Source: an uncultured Eggerthellaceae bacterium (GTDB taxonomy: Bacteria > Actinomycetota > Coriobacteriia > Coriobacteriales > Eggerthellaceae). Taken from it: DNA of 64,000 bases. The stretch covers positions 24,416-88,415 of the forward strand of contig CALUHI010000016.1 in NCBI GenBank assembly GCA_944320405.1. Direction: 5' to 3'. This document shows positions 49,326-56,921 of this stretch, in pieces. The position numbers and the translations under genes were made by a program. The notes under the pieces were generated by a model that ran no database searches, was not told the DNA's origin, and saw nothing but the letters and a program-made list of their open reading frames with translations. How positions within the stretch are numbered: position 1 is the stretch's first letter; each line of letters begins with the position of its first letter.

Positions 49326-49676
49326 AGACGCCGCGTGGAAGTCGCGGCGTCTACTGGGTGGTCGGCGCAGGATGGTGTGGGAAGTGCCTTTATCCCAGTA
49401 AAGCGCTTGGTAGCGAATGCATGCGCCCCGCTCGCCGATTAGGCGGTGCGGGGCGCGCGGCTTTCCACCGCGGAGAGCGCCAACCGCGTCCGAGCGAAGC
49501 CAGGTGATCCTCCGACAATCACCTGGCGGTTGCCGCAAGGCAACGCGAGGGAGACGGCGGTGCGAGAAGCGGTGCGTAAGGCGCCAGGCCGCCCGCCCGG
49601 CGCGGAGGACGTGGGCCCGGCGCAAGCCGGGCCGAAACGGAAGCGGCGCCTGCGCGTTTTGCGCAGGCGCCGCTTC
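49326..49676. ncRNA. Hairpin-rich non-coding region, candidate structured RNA
   Basis: Between 49280 and 49759 no gene is supported, but perfect stems follow one another. They are AGACGCCGCG/CGCGGCGTCT (49326-49352); GCGCCCCGC/GCGGGGCGC with inner CGCC/GGCG (49423-49456); CCAGGTGAT/ATCACCTGG (49500-49526); GTTGCC-GCAA-GGCAAC (49529-49544); GGCCCGGC-GCAA-GCCGGGCC (49614-49633); and a 16-bp stem GAAGCGGCGCCTGCGC with its complement (49640-49676). Two stems carry GNRA-type GCAA loops. On the minus strand the first stem is followed by TGCGTTTCTTT, as in a terminator, so a minus-strand RNA is the better guess. No Rfam family recognised. Confidence 0.5.
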
Positions 49677-49700
49677 CCATCGCTTTCGCACCTACATGCG

Positions 49701-49729
49701 TTGCCTCTCGGCGTGTATCATCTTAGCAT
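49701..49729 (+). promoter_or_regulatory. Promoter of the 71-aa gene
   Basis: TTGCCT (49701-49706), a 17-base spacer, TAGCAT (49724-49729), 30 bases before ATG 49760. Confidence 0.55.
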
Positions 49730-49759
49730 CATTGCCTGAACCCGAACGAAAGGATGCGC

Positions 49760-49975
49760 ATGGAAGAGAGGACACGCTCAAACCTGGTCGATGCCCTGGA
49801 CGAATGCAAGGACGAGGTTATCGGGGTCGCTCGCATCCTGGAAGCGCTTGCCGTCGATCTGGACGAGCAAGAGGCGCTTGGAGTGCTTTCGAGCGACCTG
49901 CGCGAGGTTGCGGGAAAGCTCGACGGGGTCCTGATTGCGCTTGATCCTGCCGGGCATGGCCAAGAGCTGGAATGA
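49760..49975 (+). CDS. Small acidic helical protein
   Basis: 71 aa (MEERTRSNLVDALDECKDEV...VLIALDPAGHGQELE). Strongly acidic and predicted all-helical. The ATG at 49760 is favoured by GAAAGG spacing, with 49754 as alternative. It has its own promoter and lies next to the first CRISPR array. It could be an antitoxin-like or DNA-mimic protein; no family is recognised. Confidence 0.6.
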   Translation: MEERTRSNLVDALDECKDEVIGVARILEALAVDLDEQEALGVLSSDLREVAGKLDGVLIALDPAGHGQELE

Positions 49976-50074
49976 TGGCTTGGTGCTTGCGGTTGCGGGC
50001 ACGGATGGATGGATGCGCTACCGTTGGCGGTAGGACGGCGACCATTTCGACGCGATCGCGTCGAATCGATCGTT

Positions 50075-50373
50075 GTTCGGCATCCATGGAAAACCACCCA
50101 GGTCTCAAACCTCATTGCGCGGAAACGCGACCCCGGATGAGTTTGACACCCATGGCAAATCATCCAGGTCTCAAACTTCGCGTCCATTCGCGGCTCATCA
50201 GCGTCGTTTGACACCCATGGCAAATCATCCAGGCCTCAAACCGTCGAATTCGCCAGAAACTACATCCGTTCGTTTGACACCTATGGCAAACCACCCAGGT
50301 CTCAAACGTGGTCGAGACGGCATCGCATCCTGCTTTTGTTTGACACCTATGGCAAATCGCCCAGGCCTCAAGC
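50075..50373 (-). CRISPR. CRISPR array 1 (five 36-bp repeats, four spacers)
   Basis: Repeats start at 50075, 50141, 50206, 50272 and 50338, each 36 bp, with typical ends GTTTGACACC and CAGGTCTCAAAC. Spacers are 29-30 bp (50111-50140, 50177-50205, 50242-50271, 50308-50337), all different. The leftmost repeat is degenerate in its 5' third, which marks the trailer end. The right side is followed by a sequence that is also present beside array 2, which marks the leader; transcription is therefore probably leftward. The repeat is nearly palindromic (GTTTGA/TCAAAC and ACCT/AGGT arms). The 36/30 size fits class 2 systems, but no cas gene lies in the window and the type cannot be assigned. Confidence 0.9.
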
Positions 50374-50525
50374 CGATGGCGCATGATCGCGCCTTTCACC
50401 TGGGCGTTCGCGTTTCAAAGACCTGAAAATTCGCCATGAGGCTTCCTGCTTCTTCGACCGCTGCTCCGTTTTTCCGGAGACTTGCGCGATCTCCACAGGC
50501 GTCAATTCCCGCATCAACTGCGGTA
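50374..50525 (-). promoter_or_regulatory. Leader of CRISPR array 1
   Basis: 152 bp almost identical (one substitution, T/G) to the sequence after array 2 (51993-52144); similarity ends sharply on the far side. Read leftward it can also encode MRELTPVEIAQVSGKTEQRS and about 30 more codons ending within the array-proximal part, in both copies. Confidence 0.75.
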
Positions 50526-50600
50526 TTGCTATGATTATAGCGCAGAGGACAAAAGCGTCTACGTCTGCGCAACGACGACACCAGAGAAAGGGCTTCATCC

Positions 50601-51512
50601 ATGGCTCCGGAAAACGACGCCCAAGCGATCGCGATGACGCTTCTCGAACAGAGGGAGAGCCGCGTCGAGCGCGGCTTCTACTGGGAGTCCCAAATCGCCT
50701 TCGTCTACAACTCGGAGAGGATGGAGGGCAACCTGCTTTCCGAAGACCAGACGCGCGCCATATTCGAGACCGGCACGGTCACCGGCAGGGCGGTTCCCGT
50801 CCGCAACGTCATCGAGACGACGAACCATTTCAAGATGTTCGACCTCATGCTTGACACCCTCGACGAGCCTCTTTCAAAAGACCTGCTGAGGGCTTTCCAT
50901 CGCAAGCTGAAAAGCGGCCTCGATGATTCAGGCACGCCTGGCGGCGAATGGAAGAGGCTCGAGAACTCAATCGGGGGAATGAGCACGACCAGGCCGAAGG
51001 ACGTTGACAAGGAGATCGGCCGCCTCCTCGACGCTTATTCGAACGGAAAGCGGAAGGACATACGGCAGATCGCATCGTTCCACTGGCTTTTCGAGCGCAT
51101 CCACCCGTTCCAAGACGGCAACGGCCGCGTCGGGAGGATGGCGATGTTCAGGGAATGCATCGCCAACGGCATCGTTCCGTTCATCGTGCTCGACGAGACG
51201 AAGGACGACTACTACAAGGGACTGCAGGCGTTCGACAGCGAGCCCGCCTTCCTCGTTTCGTTCTTCGAGAGGATGCAGGAAAGGTACGTGGAGGCTTTCG
51301 CGTCCCTCCTGCCGGAAGACCGCCTTCTTCCGCGCCTGCGCGACGTTGCAGACCGCGCGCAGGCGGCAGAGCGCGATTTCGAACGGTACTTCGACGGCCT
51401 TGCGTCGCCACCGGAAGCTCCCGGGCTGCAGACGGCGCTGCGCAACGCGGACCGGGCAGCGAAGCAGCTGTTCTGCGGTCGGCAGGGCCCGACCACCTCC
51501 AGAAGGCGATAG
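50601..51512 (+). CDS. Fic-family AMP-transferase (class II, autoinhibited)
   Basis: 303 aa. The catalytic loop HPFQDGNGRVGR begins with H168 and matches HPFx(D/E)GNGRxxR, the signature of enzymes that transfer AMP or similar groups to protein Ser/Thr/Tyr. The N-terminal inhibitory motif S38-x3-E42-G-N (SERMEGN) is of the class II type, so the enzyme is probably kept off until E42 is displaced. A C-terminal extension of about 75 residues ends in a basic tail. It lies between the two CRISPR arrays on the opposite strand. It could be a defence, stress or toxin protein; no separate antitoxin gene is visible. Confidence 0.9.
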   Translation: MAPENDAQAIAMTLLEQRESRVERGFYWESQIAFVYNSERMEGNLLSEDQTRAIFETGTVTGRAVPVRNVIETTNHFKMFDLMLDTLDEPLSKDLLRAFHRKLKSGLDDSGTPGGEWKRLENSIGGMSTTRPKDVDKEIGRLLDAYSNGKRKDIRQIASFHWLFERIHPFQDGNGRVGRMAMFRECIANGIVPFIVLDETKDDYYKGLQAFDSEPAFLVSFFERMQERYVEAFASLLPEDRLLPRLRDVADRAQAAERDFERYFDGLASPPEAPGLQTALRNADRAAKQLFCGRQGPTTSRRR

Positions 51513-51825
51513 CGGTTCGGGAAAAGAAAACCCCGTTTGGCTTCGTATGGCCTGCGGGGTTGGCAAACCGAGCGCGCCACCGGCTCAGCGGGGCGCTGTT
51601 CGCCTTGATTCCAACATCCGGTTACGTCCACGGCAGCGTCGGGGCATGCCCGGAGAAACGACCCGCCAACCGGGCGGATTGCCTGATGCGCCGCCGTCAA
51701 CGACAGGCGGTAGAATGGCAAGAGGGCTTAAACGCCGATACCGCCCTTACCGCCATCCTTGTTCGCGGCTCGACGCCCGCGGCAACCGCCCGGATCCCAA
51801 ACGGCGCGTTAATTCCACATTCTCG
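51513..51825. other. Non-coding stretch between fic and CRISPR array 2
   Basis: No supported gene. AACCCCG/CGGGGTT (about 51529-51566) could terminate fic. GGCGGTA (51706-51712) and TACCGCC (51739-51745) form an inverted repeat around a TAGAAT hexamer, a possible promoter-operator whose product is unclear. Confidence 0.4.
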
Positions 51826-51992
51826 GCTTGTTGCATGCGGCAAACCACCCAGGTTTCAAACTAAAGGAGCATCATGGTTGGGAACAAACGGGTTTGACAC
51901 CTATGGCAAACCACCCAGGTTTCAAACTCCGGACAGATAGACGCAATCGCTTCGTTGTTTGACACCTATGGCAAACCACCCAGGCCTCAAGC
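51826..51992 (-). CRISPR. CRISPR array 2 (three 36-bp repeats, two spacers)
   Basis: Repeats start at 51826 (degenerate 5' half, trailer end), 51892 and 51957; spacers are 51862-51891 (30 bp) and 51928-51956 (29 bp). The repeat is the same as in array 1 with small changes (TTTCAAAC or CCTCAAGC ends). The last repeat before the leader has the CTCAAGC end in both arrays. The spacers are not shared with array 1. No cas genes nearby. Confidence 0.9.
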
Positions 51993-52144
51993 CGATGGCG
52001 CATGATCGCGCCTTTCACCTGGGCGTTCGCGTTTCAAAGACCTGAAAATTCGCCATGAGGCTTCCTGCTTCTGCGACCGCTGCTCCGTTTTTCCGGAGAC
52101 TTGCGCGATCTCCACAGGCGTCAATTCCCGCATCAACTGCGGTA
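51993..52144 (-). promoter_or_regulatory. Leader of CRISPR array 2
   Basis: Near-identical copy of the array 1 leader; it starts right after the stop of the 139-aa gene on the same strand (52157). Transcription from that operon could therefore also run into the array. Confidence 0.75.
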
Positions 52145-52156
52145 CTGTTTTCTCGT

Positions 52157-52576
52157 TTATGCTCTGGGGAAGCGCCGTCCATCTTGAACAGGCAGCCCGC
52201 CGGTCTCCCGATAGGCCGCCAAATCCCTTTGGAACAGCTCGGCCTTCCGCCTCACGTCTTCCCAATCGCGGAGCATGATCGCTACCTTGTCCTTCTTGTA
52301 GCCCGCGCACGTCCGCTTGCCGGCGCGGTCCGCTCTGAAAAAGGGGCAGCGCGCCGGACGGGAAGGATGTTCCGCAACGAAGAACTCGCAGTCGTTGACG
52401 CACTTGCTCTCGTACACCCACCGCTCTGCGTTCTCAGCGAGCTTCAGCAGCTCGCCAGTTGCAAGGCTCGTGGACCCAAGCACCATCTGGTCGGTCATGC
52501 GGTCGTAGGCGACGCGCTGTTTGGCGACGAGGTCGTCGAACGGGGTGATGGCAGCTTTCTTTCCCACGGCCAACAC
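52157..52576 (-). CDS. Cysteine-containing hypothetical protein
   Basis: 139 aa, GTG start at 52576 immediately after the stop of the upstream gene, so translationally coupled. CVNDCEFFVAEHP, CPFFRADR and CAGYKK give a Cys pattern like small iron-sulphur or zinc sites; helices flank it. It is the last gene before CRISPR array 2. Function unknown. Confidence 0.65.
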   Translation of the reverse strand: MLAVGKKAAITPFDDLVAKQRVAYDRMTDQMVLGSTSLATGELLKLAENAERWVYESKCVNDCEFFVAEHPSRPARCPFFRADRAGKRTCAGYKKDKVAIMLRDWEDVRRKAELFQRDLAAYRETGGLPVQDGRRFPRA

Positions 52577-53941
52577 CTACTTGGTCGCGCCGCAACCGGA
52601 GCACGCGTACCCGACCGTCACGGTCTCGTAGTGGCCGACTTCGTCGTGGTGGATGGTGCCGGTTTGAATGGTTTTAACTTCAGTGCGCCACGACTGACAT
52701 CCGCCTCTTCCGCTATCAAGTATATGCTGGTTAGCGAACCCGGTTACATCTTTGCCGCATGTGTTACATATCTCACGTTCAACAGTTTCATATACCGGTT
52801 CGTCCCAGGCAGCTTGGTCGACGACCCATTTCTTCTCGGTCTGGGCGACCCAGTTGTGGGTGTGGGCGGGCTTGGAAGGCTCGGGGTCGGGATCGGAGAG
52901 TGCGCCGGTATTGCCGGCGTTGCCGGAAGAGCCCGAGTTGCCGGAGTTGCCCGAAGACGGCTTGGAAGGAGAGGGGTCCTTCTTCACGGCATCCGCGCTG
53001 CCCGCAACGGACGGGGCGGTTGCGGCATGCTCGCGGGCGGATGCGGCGGCGTCTGCCCTGCCTGCCTCCTCTAGCTCGCCTGCGATGGCCTCAAGCTGCT
53101 CTTTGGTCATGTCCTCAGCCGCGATCTTCTCAAGGGTCGCAGACACGTCGACAGGGTCGCTGTTTGAAACCTCGAAGGGTGTTGAGGCCTCGGGAAGCGC
53201 GTAGGTCGTGCCGTCCTCAAGGACAGGGGCCGCCGTCACCGAAAGCTCGTATGCGCCCTCGGGGAGGGTGCCAACGGTCGTGCGGGCGTTCGCGGGAACG
53301 TCGCAAGCGACGACGATCGCGCCTGAATCCGCATCGACGATCTCGATGGATGCGGGAACGGCGGCGTCGTCGGCCCCCTCGGCTTGGATGGTGGCGAACA
53401 CCTCGGCCTCGACCGCCTGCTCCTGGGCGGGAGGCTCTGATGCCTCCTGCGCCTCATTGGCAGGATCGGCGGCTTGGAACGCGAAGAAGACGGCGAGCGC
53501 CACCGCAAGGGCGGCGATCACGCACGCGGCAACGATGGCGGCCTTTGCGCCCGCCGTCATTCCATTTGCCGGGGCGACGTAGACCACCGCCCGCGACAGG
53601 CCGTCGTCGACCCACCCTCTCTCGCTGGCGGCTTCGGCCTCGTCGTAGCGCACAAGCGATCCTTCCAGGCCCTTCCTTGAAAGGCCGACTTCCGCCAGCC
53701 TCGCCCGCTCAGGACCGTTCCTGGGCTCGACGACGACGCCCGCGAAACGGGCATGCGATCCATCGACGACAGCCCCGTCATACTCTTTGGCTCGCTCATG
53801 CGCCTTCGATTCGTCTGTATGCACCTCTTGGACGAGAGACACGCCCTTCAACGCACGCCCCTCGGAATCCTCCACAACGCCTGCAACGACGATCCATTCG
53901 CCGCCGCTCTCGATGCTCTCGGTATTCATGGTCTCGGTCAT
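52577..53941 (-). CDS. Membrane-anchored surface protein with C-terminal Cys/His domain
   Basis: 454 aa. The cytoplasmic N-terminal half (about 120 residues) is followed by one helix (AAIVAACVIAALAVALAVFF), a Glu/Ala linker and a PEGA-like beta domain (VGTLPEGAYELSVTAAP). A Ser/Gly/Asn linker leads to a C-terminal domain with HTHNW, EREICNTCGKDV, HILDSGRGGC and YACSGCGATK. The last domain recurs (partly) in the protein at 30508-31206. The cytoplasmic part may sense or recruit a partner; the outer part may bind metal or a surface ligand. Confidence 0.8.
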   Translation of the reverse strand: MTETMNTESIESGGEWIVVAGVVEDSEGRALKGVSLVQEVHTDESKAHERAKEYDGAVVDGSHARFAGVVVEPRNGPERARLAEVGLSRKGLEGSLVRYDEAEAASERGWVDDGLSRAVVYVAPANGMTAGAKAAIVAACVIAALAVALAVFFAFQAADPANEAQEASEPPAQEQAVEAEVFATIQAEGADDAAVPASIEIVDADSGAIVVACDVPANARTTVGTLPEGAYELSVTAAPVLEDGTTYALPEASTPFEVSNSDPVDVSATLEKIAAEDMTKEQLEAIAGELEEAGRADAAASAREHAATAPSVAGSADAVKKDPSPSKPSSGNSGNSGSSGNAGNTGALSDPDPEPSKPAHTHNWVAQTEKKWVVDQAAWDEPVYETVEREICNTCGKDVTGFANQHILDSGRGGCQSWRTEVKTIQTGTIHHDEVGHYETVTVGYACSGCGATK

Positions 53942-54222
53942 TGCTCCCGACCCCCTTCATGCGCGGCGGTCGCCCGCTGCGCTTCTTCGATCACTTTGGG
54001 ACCCTCTTCGATCCACGCGCGGTTCACTTCGGACGGCAGAGCCTTCTCTCCGTCCGGGTCGATCATTGCCGCGCCGACCGCGCCTGCGGCTTTCGCCGCC
54101 GCGTCCATCGCCCGCAGAAGCCCGTCGAGGGATTTGCCTTCAACGCCCCACACGAGCAGTTCCTCTCCGGTGGAAAGGTCGGTCAGCGCAAGGGGAACGA
54201 GCCTATCGTTTCGGTTTCCCAT
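53938..54222 (-). CDS. Hypothetical 94-aa protein
   Basis: Start ATG 54222 (GGAGGAGAGGGG upstream). It begins MGNRNDRLVPLALTDLSTGE and continues with a helix (LDGLLRAMDAAAKAAGAVGA). Soluble, no recognised motif. Its stop overlaps the start of the surface-protein gene and its start overlaps the upstream gene, so it is part of a tight minus-strand operon. Confidence 0.65.
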   Translation of the reverse strand: MGNRNDRLVPLALTDLSTGEELLVWGVEGKSLDGLLRAMDAAAKAAGAVGAAMIDPDGEKALPSEVNRAWIEEGPKVIEEAQRATAAHEGGREQ

Positions 54223-54403
54223 GGCGTCCCCTCTCCTCCGGCTCAATCTCCATCAACGCGCGCACCGCTTCGACCACCGACGCGAACGCGCGCCTTTTTC
54301 CGCCTCGGCACACCGCCCAGGCGTCGCCCTCGGCGGAGGGCGAAAATGTCAGCTTCCGGTCGCCATTCGCTGCGATTACGGTGCCCTCCGCTTCGGCCTT
54401 CAT
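54203..54403 (-). CDS. Hypothetical 66-aa protein
   Basis: MKAEAEGTVIAANGDRKLTF, then a basic C-terminus (EERGRHGKPKR). AAGGAGG lies 11 bases before the ATG at 54403, a long but usable distance. It overlaps the next gene by 20 bases. No family known. Confidence 0.55.
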   Translation of the reverse strand: MKAEAEGTVIAANGDRKLTFSPSAEGDAWAVCRGGKRRAFASVVEAVRALMEIEPEERGRHGKPKR

Positions 54404-54442
54404 AATACCGCATGCCTCCTTTCTGCTCGAATCGTCACGCGC

Positions 54443-54604
54443 TTACGCGCGGTCCTTCTTGATCGCGCCGATGCGGCAGATCGTGGTGCCGCAGTCGGGG
54501 CATTTGCCCTTCACGATGGGCTTGCCGTTCTTGGTCGTGCCCTCCTTGGGCTCGGCCATGGCCTTCTTGGCCTTGCACTTCACGCAATACGCTTCGATCT
54601 TCAT
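54443..54604 (-). CDS. Small zinc-ribbon protein (DUF5679-like)
   Basis: 53 aa: MKIEAYCVKCKAKKAMAEPK and GKCPDCGTTICRIG with a basic linker. The CVKC...CPDC pair is a compact zinc ribbon of the type fused to or encoded near topoisomerase and phage genes. ATG 54604 follows AAAGGAT. Confidence 0.8.
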   Translation of the reverse strand: MKIEAYCVKCKAKKAMAEPKEGTTKNGKPIVKGKCPDCGTTICRIGAIKKDRA

Positions 54605-54639
54605 CCTTCATCCTTTCTGATCGTCATCGCGTGCGCGGC

Positions 54640-54858
54640 TCATTTCAGCCGTCCTCGCACTCTCCTTCGCTGCTCGGCTCTCCTGCGGCACGTGTCGCAT
54701 TTGGCAGAATGCCTGCCGTCCTCGTATACGGCGAAACGCGACTCCGGCAGCATCCGTCTGCATCCCATGCAGCGCTTCATCGGCCCTTCTTCCTGCTCAG
54801 GCAACGGCTGCTCTTCGCGGTGGATGCGTCCCGCGACGTTGCCGTAGGAGATCGGCAT
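54640..54858 (-). CDS. Small zinc-finger protein
   Basis: 72 aa; GGAGGGAGC before ATG 54858. CMGCRRMLPESRFAVYEDGR followed by CDTCRRRAEQRRR is the common phage/ICE C-x2-C...C-x2-C finger (often next to HNH or replication genes). The tail is basic, consistent with nucleic acid binding. Confidence 0.75.
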   Translation of the reverse strand: MPISYGNVAGRIHREEQPLPEQEEGPMKRCMGCRRMLPESRFAVYEDGRHSAKCDTCRRRAEQRRRVRGRLK

Positions 54859-54941
54859 GCTCCCTCCTTTCCCTCCTTTCCCAAGATCGGTTTCACTGCG
54901 ATCACCGACCAGGGAAGGTTGCGGTAGGATCGCAGGCATCG

Positions 54942-55127
54942 CTAGAAGTCATCGACGGCCATCCGCATGACCGACACCCGATCCCCCTCCGCCGCAACGA
55001 CCTCGACGACTTCCGCCATGCGCCAAACCTTGCCGGATCGCGCGTCCAGCGCCGGCGCCTTCGAGGCGCGCTCGCGATCCAGTTTGAGCTGGGCCATAGC
55101 GGAAAGAGGACGTTGTGCGGCGCTCAT
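54942..55127 (-). CDS. Hypothetical 61-aa protein
   Basis: MSAAQRPLSAMAQLKLDRER...VVEVVAAEGDRVSVMRMAV. ATG 55127 with GGAGGAGG, overlapping the radical SAM stop (ATGA). Small, basic-then-acidic, no known motif; tightly coupled to the radical SAM gene and so perhaps a partner. Confidence 0.6.
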   Translation of the reverse strand: MSAAQRPLSAMAQLKLDRERASKAPALDARSGKVWRMAEVVEVVAAEGDRVSVMRMAVDDF

Positions 55128-56236
55128 GCTGCCTCCTCCTCCGTCTCGGTGCCGCGCTTGATGCGGCAGGAAATGTCGCGCGCGTCGCACCATTCGCGGA
55201 CGAACGCGGCCGCGCCGTTGTAGAAGCCTCGCTCGTCGTCAACGTTGCAGGGCTTGGCCACCGCGTAGTTCCAGCGTCCGAAGATGATGCGGTCGACGAA
55301 CGGGATCGACTCAAGGACGCCTTCAAGGACGCTGTACGGATGATCCTCGCCCGCAAGCGCAGGGAACGGCTCAAGGGACGCCCAGGTGCGCACACCTGCT
55401 TCGGAGAGCTTCCTCAGCGCTTCGATGCGCTCGGCGTACGGAGCCGCGCCTGGCTCCCACTTCTCCCTGAAGGCCTCGTCAACCGAAGCGAGGCTGATGC
55501 CGAAGGCGTTTCGGCGGTGGATGATGCCATGCGTATCCAGTTCCTCAGGTGTCGGAAGGTCTCCCTTGGTGAGCACCGACACCGGCGTTCCGTGGGCATT
55601 GATCAAAGAGGCCGCCTGGAGCGAAAGCTCACGGATGTCAAGCCTTCCGTGCATGAACGGATCGGTAGAAAACGACAGGTGGACCTTCTTCACCGGCGCG
55701 CAGAACTTCGGAGAGAGAACATCGAAGCCGGCCGGAACGACGCGCTCGCGGATTCGGTGCTTGAACGTCCCGAGGCGAGCGCGTGCCTGGCCGGGAGATT
55801 TCGCCGGAACGAACACGCGCCAGACGACCATGCCCTCAGGACCGTCGATGCGCTCGACCGTGCCGCCGACCGCCTGGAACTTCTCCACTTCCCGCATTGT
55901 CGAGGCCAGCGCCCGCTCGACGTCGCCTTTCGTCACGCGCTCGCGGAAGAGGCGAAACGTCGTGCCGTATGCTTTTCCCATCGGGCCGGTGGATTGGAAC
56001 ATGTGGTCTTCAAGCTCGCGGGAAAGCTGCTCCAAGACGCCTTCAACCGGCTTCGGCTCGCACCAGTCCTCGTAGCCGTCGACCTCGCCGAACCGCCGCG
56101 CCATCAGATAGGCGTAGCAGGGGTACTTGCACCTATGGGAGCAGCCCTGGGCGAGGTTCAGCGTCACAACGCCTCGACCAGTCAGGTACTCCACTTTGCT
56201 CTTTCTCAGAAGCTGTTTGCGCTCAACGGCCTCCAT
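55124..56236 (-). CDS. SPL-like radical SAM protein with CX3CX3C cluster motif
   Basis: 370 aa. Near residue 32 it reads QGCSHRCKYPCYAY, i.e. C-x3-C-x3-C rather than the usual C-x3-C-x2-C that binds the [4Fe-4S] cluster. Later motifs (VHLSFSTDPFM, ISLASVDEAFREKWEPGAAP, RTWASLEPFPALAGED) are typical of COG1533/SplB-like radical SAM proteins, the group that includes spore photoproduct lyase. Context is ssb plus small zinc proteins on a conjugative element, so a DNA-lesion or nucleotide reaction is possible. The substrate is unknown. ATG 56236 has AGAAGGGA upstream. Confidence 0.85.
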   Translation of the reverse strand: MEAVERKQLLRKSKVEYLTGRGVVTLNLAQGCSHRCKYPCYAYLMARRFGEVDGYEDWCEPKPVEGVLEQLSRELEDHMFQSTGPMGKAYGTTFRLFRERVTKGDVERALASTMREVEKFQAVGGTVERIDGPEGMVVWRVFVPAKSPGQARARLGTFKHRIRERVVPAGFDVLSPKFCAPVKKVHLSFSTDPFMHGRLDIRELSLQAASLINAHGTPVSVLTKGDLPTPEELDTHGIIHRRNAFGISLASVDEAFREKWEPGAAPYAERIEALRKLSEAGVRTWASLEPFPALAGEDHPYSVLEGVLESIPFVDRIIFGRWNYAVAKPCNVDDERGFYNGAAAFVREWCDARDISCRIKRGTETEEEAA

Positions 56237-56447
56237 CGCAATCCCTTCTTTCCGCCACGATCCGCATTCCCGTTTCGTGCAGGGGATCGGGTTCGATCTT
56301 TCCCGCAATCACCTCACCGCTCTCTTTGAGCAGAAGAGTCCCATCCGCCTCGATGGGCACGCCCGCCTTTTTGAGAAGCTTCACCGCACGCTCGATGCTC
56401 GGCGGCTTGGCTTCGACAAGCAGGGCCTCGGCCTCCGTCCGGTCCAC
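56223..56447 (-). CDS. Hypothetical 74-aa protein between ssb and radical SAM gene
   Basis: GTG start at 56447, 12 bases after the ssb stop; its end overlaps the radical SAM start. MDRTEAEALLVEAKPPSIER then VKLLKKAGVPIEADGTLLLK. Weak ribosome site. It fits the operon and coding bias, but no family is recognised. Confidence 0.5.
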   Translation of the reverse strand: MDRTEAEALLVEAKPPSIERAVKLLKKAGVPIEADGTLLLKESGEVIAGKIEPDPLHETGMRIVAERRDCDGGR

Positions 56448-56459
56448 GCGCGCCGCCGC

Positions 56460-56870
56460 CTAGAACTCGACGTCTTCGTCGTAGAGCGTCGGCTGCTCGT
56501 CATCTGCGTCAGGCATCGTAGGGCGCGCGGGAGAGCTCGGCTCGGAGCGGAACATGAACTCGACTTCATCGCAGACGACTTCGAGCTTGCTGCGCCTTTG
56601 GCCGTCGCGCTCCCATGAGCTGTAACGCAGCCTGCCCTCGATGGCCACCTTCAGCCCCTTCTCAAGATGCTTGGAGAGCGCTTCGGCGCGCGCGCCGAAC
56701 ATCATGCAGTCGACGAAATTGGGATGTTCCTCCCACTCGCCCGTCTGCGGGTTTCGGCGGCGGTCGTTCACGGCCACGCCGAACGCGAGCACGGAAGTGC
56801 CGCCGCTCGTCTGGCGAAGCTCAGGATCGCGGGTGATGTTGCCGCTGATGATGACTCGATTGATGCTCAT
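56460..56870 (-). CDS. ssb: Single-stranded DNA-binding protein
   Basis: 136 aa. The OB-fold signatures MSINRVIISGNITRDPELRQ, FVDCMMFGARAEALSKHLEK and KVAIEGRLRYSSWERDG are unmistakable. The C-terminus YDEDVEF is a variant of the DDDIPF tip that recruits partner proteins. Mobile-element Ssb coats the transferred single strand in the recipient and supports second-strand synthesis. The gene heads a minus-strand operon with the 74-aa protein and the radical SAM protein. Confidence 0.95.
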   Translation of the reverse strand: MSINRVIISGNITRDPELRQTSGGTSVLAFGVAVNDRRRNPQTGEWEEHPNFVDCMMFGARAEALSKHLEKGLKVAIEGRLRYSSWERDGQRRSKLEVVCDEVEFMFRSEPSSPARPTMPDADDEQPTLYDEDVEF

Positions 56871-56921
56871 TGCTATTCCTTTCGTTGCTGTTTCCGCCCT
56901 CTGGCGGTTTTCAACTGGTTC

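Noticed and set aside
50368..50598. 76-codon minus-strand frame in the CRISPR leader as an ordinary gene
   Set aside because: No ribosome site and its 5' half differs completely between the two leaders. Only the duplicated part is conserved, so it was reported as a leader observation.
50075..51992. Interpretation of the 36-bp repeats as simple tandem repeats
   Set aside because: Intervening sequences are all different yet almost constant in length, and one array end is degenerate while the other has a shared leader, which is the CRISPR pattern.
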